A stretch of 5,524 nucleotides of DNA from an uncultured Candidatus Melainabacteria bacterium (GTDB lineage: Bacteria; Cyanobacteriota; Vampirovibrionia; Gastranaerophilales; Gastranaerophilaceae), in assembly GCA_934754425.1 (NCBI GenBank), contig CAKVIN010000037.1, positions 1-5,524 of the forward strand. Reading direction: 5' to 3'. The translations under genes and the position numbers were made by a program. This document shows positions 1-4,793 of the stretch, one piece after another. Each line of letters begins with the position of its first letter. Within the stretch, counting starts at the first letter, position 1. Under the pieces are notes generated by a model, which had not been told where the DNA came from, made no database searches, and was given only the letters and a program-made list of their open reading frames with translations.

Positions 1-75
1 CTTTTCTTTTCTTTTCTTTTCTTTTCTTTTCTTTTCTTTTCTTTTCTTTTCTTTTCTTTTCTTTTCTTTTCTTTT
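1..75. repeat. (CTTTT)15 pentanucleotide microsatellite
   Basis: Fifteen perfect tandem copies of CTTTT run from the first base to position 75, then break into CTTACC. The array may continue beyond the window edge, so 15 is a minimum. One strand is purely pyrimidine and the other purely purine (AAAAG). It lies about 650 bp beyond the 3' end of lpxK, in DNA without genes, so no phase-variation role can be assigned from what is visible. It could also mark an assembly break. Confidence 0.97.
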
Positions 76-81
76 CTTACC

Positions 82-100
82 ATACCTGATTTTCAGGTAT
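82..100. repeat. 8-bp perfect inverted repeat
   Basis: ATACCTGA (82-89) and TCAGGTAT (93-100) are exact reverse complements around a TTT loop. T-rich DNA lies before it and an A-run after it on the plus strand. Neither strand therefore has a U-tract following the stem, and it does not look like an intrinsic terminator. Its function is unknown. Confidence 0.7.
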
Positions 101-151
101 AAAAAATTCGTATTTACAAAACTTAATAAAATATGGGGGTAAATATATTTT

Positions 152-195
152 AAACCTGTAATTTCACATTCGAGGCGGAGCCAGTAGTTTTTTAA
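152..195. repeat. Interspersed repeat R1, copy A
   Basis: The 19-nt core TTCACATTCGAGGCGGAGC (163-181) is identical to 638-656. Flanks are similar on both sides: an AAnCnTGTA-type sequence before it and AGTAGTTTTT-type sequence after it, giving about 44 nt of related sequence. No coding potential was seen. It looks like a dispersed intergenic repeat unit. Confidence 0.8.
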
Positions 196-215
196 ATAAT
201 CTTATATTTTTCACC

Positions 216-246
216 AAGCAGCCGACAAAATATCTACGTGCGGGGG
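216..246. repeat. Interspersed repeat R2, copy 1 (GGGG-ended)
   Basis: AAGCA is followed by GCCGAC, AAAATA and TCTACGTGCG, ending in a G-run. It is the first of four copies of a unit with consensus GCCGAY-N5/6-TCTACGTGCG; the core is 221-242. This copy ends in GGGGG like copy 3, whereas copies 2 and 4 end in TAGCAC. Confidence 0.8.
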
Positions 247-259
247 TAAATGCATATTG

Positions 260-291
260 ACAGCCGATAATTTTGTCTACGTGCGTAGCAC
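260..291. repeat. Interspersed repeat R2, copy 2 (TAGCAC-ended)
   Basis: The core is 263-285, with the ending TAGCAC. The tail is self-complementary: CTACG-TG-CGTAG, or alternatively GTGC-GTA-GCAC, so it can form a small hairpin. It is one nucleotide longer than the other copies in the variable middle. Confidence 0.78.
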
Positions 292-299
292 TTGTCGTC

Positions 300-487
300 C
301 TGCGCTACATCATTGCGAGGAGCGTATTTCACTTTACTTTCAAATGTGTAGTACAACCTACAAGCTAGTAAGTGTAGTGTAAAACGAAGCAATCCAGTTC
401 AATGTAACATCTAGATTGCCACGAAAATTCTCAAAAACTCATATAAAACTACAAAATAAAAATCTTAATTTTCTCGCAATGACGTGG
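300..487. repeat. CATTGCGAG...CTCGCAATG inverted-end repeat element
   Basis: TCATTGCGAG (310-319) and CTCGCAATGA (473-482) are perfect 10-nt inverted ends. The extended ends CTACATCATTGCGAG and its partner agree at 13 of 15 positions. Inside lies a second, imperfect pair: CGAAGCAATCCAG (386-398) against CTAGATTGCCACG (411-423). From memory, this arrangement resembles the palindromic CATTGCGAGGAGCGAAGCAATCC intergenic repeats scattered through many bacterial genomes. No transposase is present. It may be MITE-like or give a folded RNA. The outer boundaries are approximate. Confidence 0.65.
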
Positions 488-550
488 CACATTTGTATTC
501 AAAAAAAATGCGCCATACTTGTAATTACGATTACCAACCGTTTTAAAACA

Positions 551-582
551 ACTTTCCACTTTCAATTTTCCACTTTCCACTT
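551..582. repeat. Short degenerate TTTCCACTTTC direct repeat
   Basis: ACTTTCCACTTTC, then AATTTTCCACTTTCCACTT, gives four imperfect copies of a TTTCCAC(TT) unit. This is a simple-sequence stretch inside the repeat mosaic, with no gene call. It begins about 64 bp after the CTCGCAATGA end. Confidence 0.55.
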
Positions 583-588
583 AAAAAA

Positions 589-613
589 GCCGACCAAATG
601 TCTACGTGCGGGG
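589..613. repeat. Interspersed repeat R2, copy 3 (GGGG-ended)
   Basis: The core GCCGACCAAATGTCTACGTG continues CGGGG. It matches copy 1 in ending and copy 4 in most of the core. It opens the second GGGG-ended/TAGCAC-ended pair in this region. Confidence 0.8.
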
Positions 614-626
614 AAAGGAATACGCT

Positions 627-668
627 AAGCTTGTAGGTTCACATTCGAGGCGGAGCTTGTAGTTTTTA
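627..668. repeat. Interspersed repeat R1, copy B
   Basis: The identical 19-nt core is at 638-656, flanked by TTGTAGG on the left and TTGTAGTTTTTAA on the right. Unlike copy A, it lies between two R2 copies, so the repeat units occur in different orders. The motif TTGTAG recurs immediately around it (631, 657), and a similar TTTGTAG follows at 677. Confidence 0.8.
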
Positions 669-690
669 ATACAAGTTTGTAGTTTATATT

Positions 691-724
691 AAGCAGCCGA
701 CCATTTGTCTACGTGCGTAGCACA
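691..724. repeat. Interspersed repeat R2, copy 4 (TAGCAC-ended)
   Basis: AAGCA is followed by the core 696-717 and TAGCAC. It ends only 3-4 bp beyond the lpxK stop codon, so it forms the immediate 3' flank of the lpxK mRNA. In that RNA (minus strand) GUGC-UAC-GCAC can pair, but no U-tract follows, so it is a poor intrinsic terminator. It could still protect the 3' end. Confidence 0.78.
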
Positions 725-726
725 CC

Positions 727-1746
727 TCATTTGATTAGACTTTCTACATCTAATACCGTTTTCAACTTCAAAGCATAAATATTGTCCTTATTCAAAAGAG
801 CCAATTTAACCGCATCTTTTTCTGTAGTAACAATTTCCCCTTTGATATTTGAAACATCGTCTAAAACATATTGATGATGGTCATCAAACGTAATTTTTTC
901 CTTAATTTTATAATCTTTTTCCAAAAACTTATAAAACTGTTCCGGTTGTCCAATAGCAGACAAAGCCGTTATTTCCACTCCATCTTGCAAATGTTCACCG
1001 GAAATTATATTATAACAATAATCTGGTTCAACCTTACAAACCGTAGCTTTTATACCTTGTTTCTTTTGCATAATTTTAGCAATTTTTTCTGCTCTTGAGT
1101 GATCGACATTTTTGCTCACAATAACAAGTTCACTCACACGTTTAAACCCTTCCATTCCTTCTCTTAAAGGGCCTGCAGGAAGCAAATTTTCGTTTCCAAA
1201 CATTTTTTCTGAATCAACGAGAACAATATCCAAATCTCTTGCAATTTTTCTATGCTGAAATCCATCATCAAGAATAATCTTTGTTACACCAAGCTCTTTT
1301 ATTGCATATTCTGCAGCTTTTACTCTATCAGAACAAGTCAAAACCGCACACATATTAAGATTCACTGCCAACCAATACGGTTCATCACCAGCCATATCGG
1401 CTTTGTAATACAAATTTATTCCATCAGAAATGACATGAACAATTTTATTATTTAACCTCCCGCCATATCCACGAGAAATTATAGCAACTCTATCGCCTTT
1501 TTCTACAAAATATTTAGCAATCTCAGCCACTACAGGAGTTTTACCTACACCACCGGTTGTAAAATTTCCGACGGAAATCACAAAGGCATCAACCTTTTTA
1601 GGCTTCAATATATTTTTATCATACAAAAAATTCTTAAATCCGCTTCCAATTCCATAAAATATTGAACAAAATTTAAGCAAACCAAAAAGCAAACCTTTTG
1701 GTTCTTTTGCATAGTGAAGTTTTGTAATATTTGTTTTTAAATTCAC
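727..1746 (-). CDS. lpxK: Tetraacyldisaccharide 4'-kinase (lipid A 4'-kinase)
   Basis: LpxK phosphorylates the 4' position of the tetraacyldisaccharide 1-phosphate with ATP, giving lipid IVA at the inner face of the cytoplasmic membrane, just before Kdo is added. The 339 residues cover the usual family length. Visible motifs in order are an N-terminal hydrophobic stretch (about 19-34), a Walker A P-loop GNFTTGGVGKTP (60-71), SRGYGGR (91-97), GDEPYWLA (120-127), DDGFQHRKIARDLDIVLVD (160-178), LLPAGPLREG (188-197), SAIGQPEQF (263-271), FDDHHQY (287-293) and VTTEKDAVKL (306-315). The start codon is GTG, and its last three bases with the next A form GTGA with the kdsB stop. A GGAG lies about 11 nt upstream inside kdsB. 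Translation is probably coupled to kdsB. No terminator with a U-tract was found after the stop. The identification is firm. Confidence 0.95.
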   Translation of the reverse strand: MNLKTNITKLHYAKEPKGLLFGLLKFCSIFYGIGSGFKNFLYDKNILKPKKVDAFVISVGNFTTGGVGKTPVVAEIAKYFVEKGDRVAIISRGYGGRLNNKIVHVISDGINLYYKADMAGDEPYWLAVNLNMCAVLTCSDRVKAAEYAIKELGVTKIILDDGFQHRKIARDLDIVLVDSEKMFGNENLLPAGPLREGMEGFKRVSELVIVSKNVDHSRAEKIAKIMQKKQGIKATVCKVEPDYCYNIISGEHLQDGVEITALSAIGQPEQFYKFLEKDYKIKEKITFDDHHQYVLDDVSNIKGEIVTTEKDAVKLALLNKDNIYALKLKTVLDVESLIK

Positions 1747-2483
1747 TTATTGCTTTTCTCCACCATTCTTCTGAACTTCTCAAAATCTTCTAACGTATCA
1801 ATACCGACAGGGATATTGTCTACAATCGCAATCTTAATTTTCATACCATTTTGAAGAGCTCTCAATTGCTCCAAACTTTCTGCCATCTCATAAGTTGTTT
1901 GAGGAAGTTGAGTCATCTTAAACAAAGCTTCACGCTTGTATCCATAAATACCTAAATGACCATAAATTTTAGATTTACCAACATTACGTTCATAAGGAAT
2001 TTTTGAACGAGAAAAATACATTGCATAATTATTCACATCAAAAACACATTTTACCAAATTCGGATTTTGTGCTTCATCTTCATCTTTGATTTCTCTTAAA
2101 AGCGTTGAAATATCAGCTTTTTCATCTTCTAAGACACCTTTTATAACAAGTTCAATATTAGCTTGTTCAATCAATGGTTCATCACCTTGAAGATTAATAA
2201 TATAACCAATCTCAGGATGTCTGGAAGCTACTTCAGCAATTCTATCACTGCCACTTTTATGTTCAGTTGATGTCATTTCAACTTCTGCACCAAATTCTTT
2301 ACAAGCATTAAAAATCCGTTCATCATCTGTTGCTACAATTACTCTATCAACAAGCGGACACTTGCTCGCTTTTTCCCAAACCCATTGAATAATAGGTTTA
2401 TTATTTGCCTTCAATAATGGCTTACCCTCTAATCTGGAAGAACCATATCGAGCCGGTATAATTATTGCTGTTTGTTTTGTCAT
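1743..2483 (-). CDS. kdsB: 3-deoxy-manno-octulosonate cytidylyltransferase (CMP-Kdo synthetase)
   Basis: KdsB activates Kdo with CTP to CMP-Kdo, the cytosolic donor used by WaaA to add Kdo to lipid IVA. At 246 aa it has the normal family length. Nucleotidyltransferase motifs are IIPARYGSSRLEGKPL (8-23, nucleotide-binding loop), VATDDERI (50-57), TSTEHKSGSDRIAEV (71-85), NLQGDEPLI (97-105), YFSRSKIPY (156-164), HLGIYGYK (176-183), ESLEQLRAL (202-210) and GIDTLEDFEKFR (227-238). The ATG has an AAGGA site 9 nt upstream. The gene overlaps lpxK by 4 nt, and both act on the inner core/lipid A of LPS, so they form one operon. No other lpx, kds or waa gene is in the window. Confidence 0.97.
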   Translation of the reverse strand: MTKQTAIIIPARYGSSRLEGKPLLKANNKPIIQWVWEKASKCPLVDRVIVATDDERIFNACKEFGAEVEMTSTEHKSGSDRIAEVASRHPEIGYIINLQGDEPLIEQANIELVIKGVLEDEKADISTLLREIKDEDEAQNPNLVKCVFDVNNYAMYFSRSKIPYERNVGKSKIYGHLGIYGYKREALFKMTQLPQTTYEMAESLEQLRALQNGMKIKIAIVDNIPVGIDTLEDFEKFRRMVEKSNK

Positions 2484-2546
2484 AAATAGCTATCCTTCTT
2501 TTATATTCCTTACAATCCTTGTTAAAATAGGAATTTATTCTTCTTT

Positions 2547-2576
2547 ATTGTAACATAATCTTTATTTTATTTTAAA
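2547..2576 (-). promoter_or_regulatory. Probable kdsB-lpxK promoter
   Basis: On the minus strand, TTTAAA (2576-2571) is followed by an 18-nt spacer and TACAAT (2552-2547). TGT directly before the -10 makes it an extended -10. This predicts a start near 2540 and a leader of roughly 55-60 nt. The surrounding DNA is very A/T-rich, so chance matches are likely. Confidence 0.45.
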
Positions 2577-2604
2577 TCGAAATAATTCTTCTTTAAGAAA
2601 AAGG

Positions 2605-2633
2605 TTGAATATTTTAAAATTATAGTTTATAAT
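2605..2633 (+). promoter_or_regulatory. Sigma70-type promoter of the plus-strand small RNA
   Basis: TTGAAT (2605-2610), a 17-nt spacer and a perfect TATAAT (2628-2633). The predicted start is G2638 to A2640. It points away from kdsB, into a gene-free interval that ends in a strong terminator about 85 nt on. Confidence 0.75.
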
Positions 2634-2637
2634 AAAA

Positions 2638-2722
2638 GCACAGAGTGGTAGCTTCCGTTAAACTACCAAATGCTCTATAGAAAGTCAACGGCTCTTATCC
2701 TTTCGGTTGAGAGTCGTTTTTT
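2638..2722 (+). ncRNA. Candidate small RNA, about 85 nt, unknown family
   Basis: A consensus promoter and an intrinsic terminator frame a transcript too short for a credible protein. The 5' half folds as AGAG (2642-2645)/CUCU (2673-2676) enclosing UGGUAG (2646-2651)/CUACCA (2663-2668) with an 11-nt loop. Loop bases CCGUU (2655-2659) are complementary to AACGG (2687-2691), which is the foot of the terminator stem. A pseudoknot could therefore compete with termination. No plus-strand gene follows, so it is either a free-standing small RNA or an attenuator-like element without an obvious target. It does not match any riboswitch family I could recall. The promoter and terminator are seen in the sequence; the function is unknown. 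Confidence 0.6.
2687..2722 (+). terminator. Intrinsic terminator of the plus-strand small RNA
   Basis: AACGGCUCUUA (2687-2697) pairs with UGAGAGUCGUU (2708-2718), including G-U pairs. CC/GG (2699-2700/2705-2706) extends it past one mismatch, with loop UUUC. Six U residues (2717-2722) follow the stem. It is oriented on the plus strand only. Confidence 0.85.
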
Positions 2723-2749
2723 AGTATAAACAAAATCATAAAAATCAAT

Positions 2750-2939
2750 AATAGACTTATATTAAATTTATCCATACCGACCTCTTTTTTACATCAGGTG
2801 GAGTAATTATAAATTCAAATCACCAGCCTCATTTACCCCCTAGTCGGGAGCCAACCCGAAAGTCTACAACATATATTGTAAGCAGACTCCTTTTCGAAAG
2901 AGCACTCTTTTAACTCTGCGCCGAACATACAAGTTCTAC
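2750..2939 (-). ncRNA. Candidate structured RNA, about 187 nt, unknown (possibly 6S-like)
   Basis: This block is richer in G/C runs than the DNA around it and has no reading frame. Predicted on the minus strand from 2938, UAGAACUUGUAU (2938-2927) pairs with AUAUAAGUCUA (2762-2752): 11 pairs with one bulged A. This closes a transcript of about 187 nt. Inside are GCAGA/UCUGC (2919-2915/2886-2882) around CUCUUU-CGAA-AAGGAG (2902-2887), UACAA/UUGUA (2880-2876/2869-2865), CGGG/CCCG (2858-2855/2848-2845) and AGGcUGG/CCACCU (2829-2823/2801-2796). A promoter lies just upstream. The length and paired ends suit 6S RNA, but the multibranched interior is not the classic rod, so the family is left open. 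It could instead be a long leader running toward kdsB. Confidence 0.42.
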
Positions 2940-2943
2940 ACTT

Positions 2944-2973
2944 AGTATAGCACAATATGTATAAAGTAGTCGA
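2944..2973 (-). promoter_or_regulatory. Extended -10 promoter of the minus-strand structured RNA
   Basis: On the minus strand, TCGACT (2973-2968), an 18-nt spacer and TATACT (2949-2944) preceded by TGC, which is an extended -10. The predicted start is near 2937-2939, coinciding with the 5' base of the closing stem of the candidate RNA. That agreement supports both calls. Confidence 0.6.
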
Positions 2974-3009
2974 GCACAAGCACAACTGATTTTACATTAA
3001 AATTCACTT

Positions 3010-3876
3010 CTACTTTGTAGCATTTATAAATACTGCATTTGTTTTCAAACTAATTTCACGTCCGGTTAAATAATTTGAAACATCCTGCATAAATTTGTCT
3101 ACAGTCGCTTCATCAAAATATTTTAAATACCTTTCTTTTGTCGAAGGTTGATTTGGAGAAGGCGGATTTACAAACCATTCTTTAACCATATTTGGCTGAA
3201 CCACATACTTAGAACGTACTTCCTGCAACTTAACCTCAGGAATAGAAAAACCGGCTATCTCAAGATTAGTTTCAAGCGTATGCTCATCAAAATTACACAA
3301 AGAGTCAAGAGGATTTTCCATTATCTCATTTTCAACTCTCTTAAAATCTTCATATTTATCAATATAATGTCTATCCAAAATCTCCCAATATCTGGTATTA
3401 GAACGTATTATAGGCTCAAACGCACATAATTTTCCACTAGGTTTCAAAACTCGATATATTTCATTAATTGCAGCTTGTTTATTTACAACATGCACCAACA
3501 CTGAACGCATCAAAGCCTTATGAATTGTACTCTCACCTAATGCAATATGCTCAACAGGACTTTTTAAGAATTCAAAACCTGTTGTAATTCCAGAATCATC
3601 AAGAATTTTCTTACAATCATCCAAGCAATCTTGAAACATATCAGAAAATATAACTTTTCCCTTACAATTTTGCAACTCTAAAGCTTTAAATGCTAAAAGT
3701 CCGGTTCCTGTTCCGATATCAAGAACAACATCATAAGGCTTGATATCAGCGTAAACCATGATTACGTCCCTCACCGCTTCCAGCCAACGCATAGTTTGTT
3801 CTTGCATTTCTGGTGTTTGTCCGGCAAAACGGTTTTGCTTCAACCATTGTGTCCAATTTTTGCAAATCTCACTCAT
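3010..3876 (-). CDS. Class I SAM-dependent methyltransferase, substrate unknown
   Basis: A 288-aa protein with a Rossmann methyltransferase domain. Motif I is VVLDIGTGTG (50-59, SAM-binding glycine loop). An acidic D79 in IFSDM marks the end of strand 2. FLKSPVEHI (103-111) resembles the adenine-contact motif. ALMRSVLVHVVNKQAAINEIYRVLKPSGKL, residues 121-150 (shown only as landmarks: V129-H-V, then R142-V-L-K-P-S-G), is the UbiE/Methyltransf_11-like post-motif block. The C-terminal part (about 160-288) contains a Pro-rich NPPSPNQPS turn and is probably the substrate cap. No transmembrane segment or signal peptide is seen, so it is probably cytosolic. AAGGAAG lies 5 nt before the ATG. It has its own promoter and unrelated neighbours, so context does not reveal the substrate. 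Confidence 0.85.
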   Translation of the reverse strand: MSEICKNWTQWLKQNRFAGQTPEMQEQTMRWLEAVRDVIMVYADIKPYDVVLDIGTGTGLLAFKALELQNCKGKVIFSDMFQDCLDDCKKILDDSGITTGFEFLKSPVEHIALGESTIHKALMRSVLVHVVNKQAAINEIYRVLKPSGKLCAFEPIIRSNTRYWEILDRHYIDKYEDFKRVENEIMENPLDSLCNFDEHTLETNLEIAGFSIPEVKLQEVRSKYVVQPNMVKEWFVNPPSPNQPSTKERYLKYFDEATVDKFMQDVSNYLTGREISLKTNAVFINATK

Positions 3877-3921
3877 ATAATCTTCCTTCTTATTGGGTCA
3901 ACATTAGGACTGTACTGGAAA

Positions 3922-3950
3922 ATTATACTATAATTTTTGCATTTGAGCAA
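3922..3950 (-). promoter_or_regulatory. Promoter of the methyltransferase gene
   Basis: On the minus strand, TTGCTC (3950-3945), exactly 17 nt, then a perfect TATAAT (3927-3922). The -35 box begins immediately after the stop codon of the upstream small protein. The predicted start is near 3915, giving a leader of about 40 nt that includes the AAGGAAG ribosome site. The -10 lies inside a 9-bp A/T palindrome (3919-3927/3929-3937). Confidence 0.75.
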
Positions 3951-4265
3951 TTATTTTGAACAAATAACTTTTATAAAATCAACCAAAAAATCAATATTTT
4001 CTTTTGCAGTAGATTTCATATCCTCTAAAAATGATGTTATAGTATCTTTTGTCAAACCTGTAGAACTGCTTTTTTTGCAATATTTCAATGGACGTATATC
4101 ATCTATCTGTCTGTTTTGCAACTGATATTCAAGAGAATGCACATTGTTGGTTTTATTATCTTTAATGATGTTTAGTGCAAGAGTTTTGCCGCTAATTAAT
4201 TTATAGCAGGCACAAGATTTTCCTTTTGCTCCAAAATTTGTATTGTTGATTGTATTAATATTCAT
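3951..4265 (-). CDS. Small hypothetical protein with N-terminal FGxK signature (104 aa)
   Basis: I do not recognise a family. The start is well supported: AAGGAG lies 5 nt before the ATG, and only 10 nt separate this ATG from the stop of the preceding gene, with the ribosome site touching that stop. The N-terminus MNINTINNTNFGAK places Phe11-Gly12 and Lys14 exactly where the upstream partner has them. There are four cysteines (18, 20, 63, 102), two in a CxC next to the signature. The C-terminal 35 residues look helical and amphipathic. No signal peptide or membrane helix is evident. The shared N-terminus suggests a common targeting, binding or processing role; that is inference. Confidence 0.75.
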   Translation of the reverse strand: MNINTINNTNFGAKGKSCACYKLISGKTLALNIIKDNKTNNVHSLEYQLQNRQIDDIRPLKYCKKSSSTGLTKDTITSFLEDMKSTAKENIDFLVDFIKVICSK

Positions 4266-4275
4266 AATTACTCCT

Positions 4276-4677
4276 TTATTTTAAATTACTTTTAACTGCT
4301 TTTGCAGAATCTTCCAATTTTATAATACCTTCAAATACTACATCTTTTTTCAAAGTTAACAAACATTTTAACAAATTTTTACCTAATGAGTTAAATTTAT
4401 ATAAACGATTTGGATTATTCACATTTCTCAGCCCAATCGTTCTACGATTACGCACATTATCCACCGTTTCTAATAATTCATAAGAATCTTCACCCCAATT
4501 AGAAATTTGCTGAAATTTATCGTCTAATTCTTTGGTTAAAGTTTGATATCTTACTTTTGCAGTATGTGATGTTAATCGTTCTTTATAATTATCAACTAAT
4601 TCATTTTTTAAAGTTGAAGATAAATTCTTATTCACCTTCATGCCAAAACTGACAGAACAATTATTATTTACATTCAT
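4276..4677 (-). CDS. Small hypothetical protein with N-terminal FGxK signature (133 aa)
   Basis: First gene of a two-gene unit with the 104-aa protein. The frame stays open further upstream to a TTG, but AAGGAG lies 5 nt before the ATG at 4677 and the upstream extension sits in a hairpin, so the 133-aa start is chosen. It begins MNVNNNCSVSFGMK, with Phe11-Gly12-x-Lys14 as in its partner; beyond that the two differ. The protein is Lys/Asn-rich with charged, probably helical segments (18-60 and 105-130), one N-terminal Cys, no signal peptide and no membrane segment. I recall similar FGxK-type N-termini on uncharacterised proteins of gut Gastranaerophilales, but cannot verify this here. Function unknown. 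Confidence 0.75.
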   Translation of the reverse strand: MNVNNNCSVSFGMKVNKNLSSTLKNELVDNYKERLTSHTAKVRYQTLTKELDDKFQQISNWGEDSYELLETVDNVRNRRTIGLRNVNNPNRLYKFNSLGKNLLKCLLTLKKDVVFEGIIKLEDSAKAVKSNLK

Positions 4678-4691
4678 GATTTCTCCTTGAC

Positions 4692-4741
4692 TTATTACCA
4701 ATAACAAAACTCCTAAAAAATAATTTTGCTACCAGTAATAA
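4692..4741 (-). promoter_or_regulatory. 18-bp leader hairpin before the FGxK small-protein operon
   Basis: In minus-strand RNA, positions 4741-4724 pair with 4709-4692 along all 18 positions: 14 Watson-Crick and 4 G-U pairs. The 14-nt loop is UUAUUUUUUAGGAG. The stem ends 3 nt before the AAGGAG site of the 133-aa gene. The G-U pairs would become A-C mismatches in the opposite strand's RNA, so the fold favours the minus transcript. The loop carries a second AGGAG. Its 5' end overlaps the U-tract of the rpmA terminator, so it is made only by read-through or by a promoter I could not identify. A role in translation control or RNA processing is inference. Confidence 0.6.
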
Positions 4742-4773
4742 AAAAAGAACTCTCCTTAAAAGGAAAGTTCTTT
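4740..4773 (-). terminator. Intrinsic terminator of the rplU-rpmA operon
   Basis: On the minus strand, AAAGAACTTTCC (4773-4762) pairs with GGAGAGTTCTTT (4755-4744), 12 bp with one G-U pair and a TTTTAA loop. It is followed by a 7-nt U-tract (4746-4740, the top of which also pairs). It begins about 20 nt after the rpmA stop. The fold is symmetric, but only the minus strand has a long U-run. Confidence 0.9.
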
Positions 4774-4793
4774 CTATCAATTCAACTTTAAGA

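Noticed and set aside
416..628. Plus-strand reading frame of 70 codons
   Set aside because: It runs across three repeat elements, has no ribosome site and encodes a low-complexity product; the repeats explain the open frame.
216..724. R2 repeats as a CRISPR array
   Set aside because: Spacing is irregular, spacers are not of uniform length, the copies diverge and there are no cas genes.
871..1455. Plus-strand frames opposite lpxK
   Set aside because: They lie antisense to a firmly identified gene and encode Phe/Ile-rich products typical of complement frames.
2638..2939. Known RNA classes (tmRNA, RNase P, SRP RNA, TPP, SAM-I, cobalamin, preQ1, fluoride, glutamine riboswitches)
   Set aside because: Conserved cores I can recall for these were looked for on both strands and not found. 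A covariance search could still overturn this.
3148..3429. Plus-strand frame opposite the methyltransferase
   Set aside because: Antisense shadow of a gene with clear SAM-binding motifs; no ribosome site.
3919..3937. A/T palindrome as terminator of the small-protein operon
   Set aside because: The stem is all A/T except the central base and lacks a proper U-tract. It is better explained by the TATAAT of the methyltransferase promoter.
3937..4125. Plus-strand frame opposite the 104-aa protein
   Set aside because: No ribosome site. The minus-strand gene has an ideal AAGGAG and tight coupling to its neighbour.
4678..4707. Ten-codon N-terminal extension of the 133-aa protein from TTG
   Set aside because: The extension falls in the leader hairpin and ribosome site. 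The ATG at 4677 has AAGGAG at 5 nt and aligns the FG signature with the partner gene.
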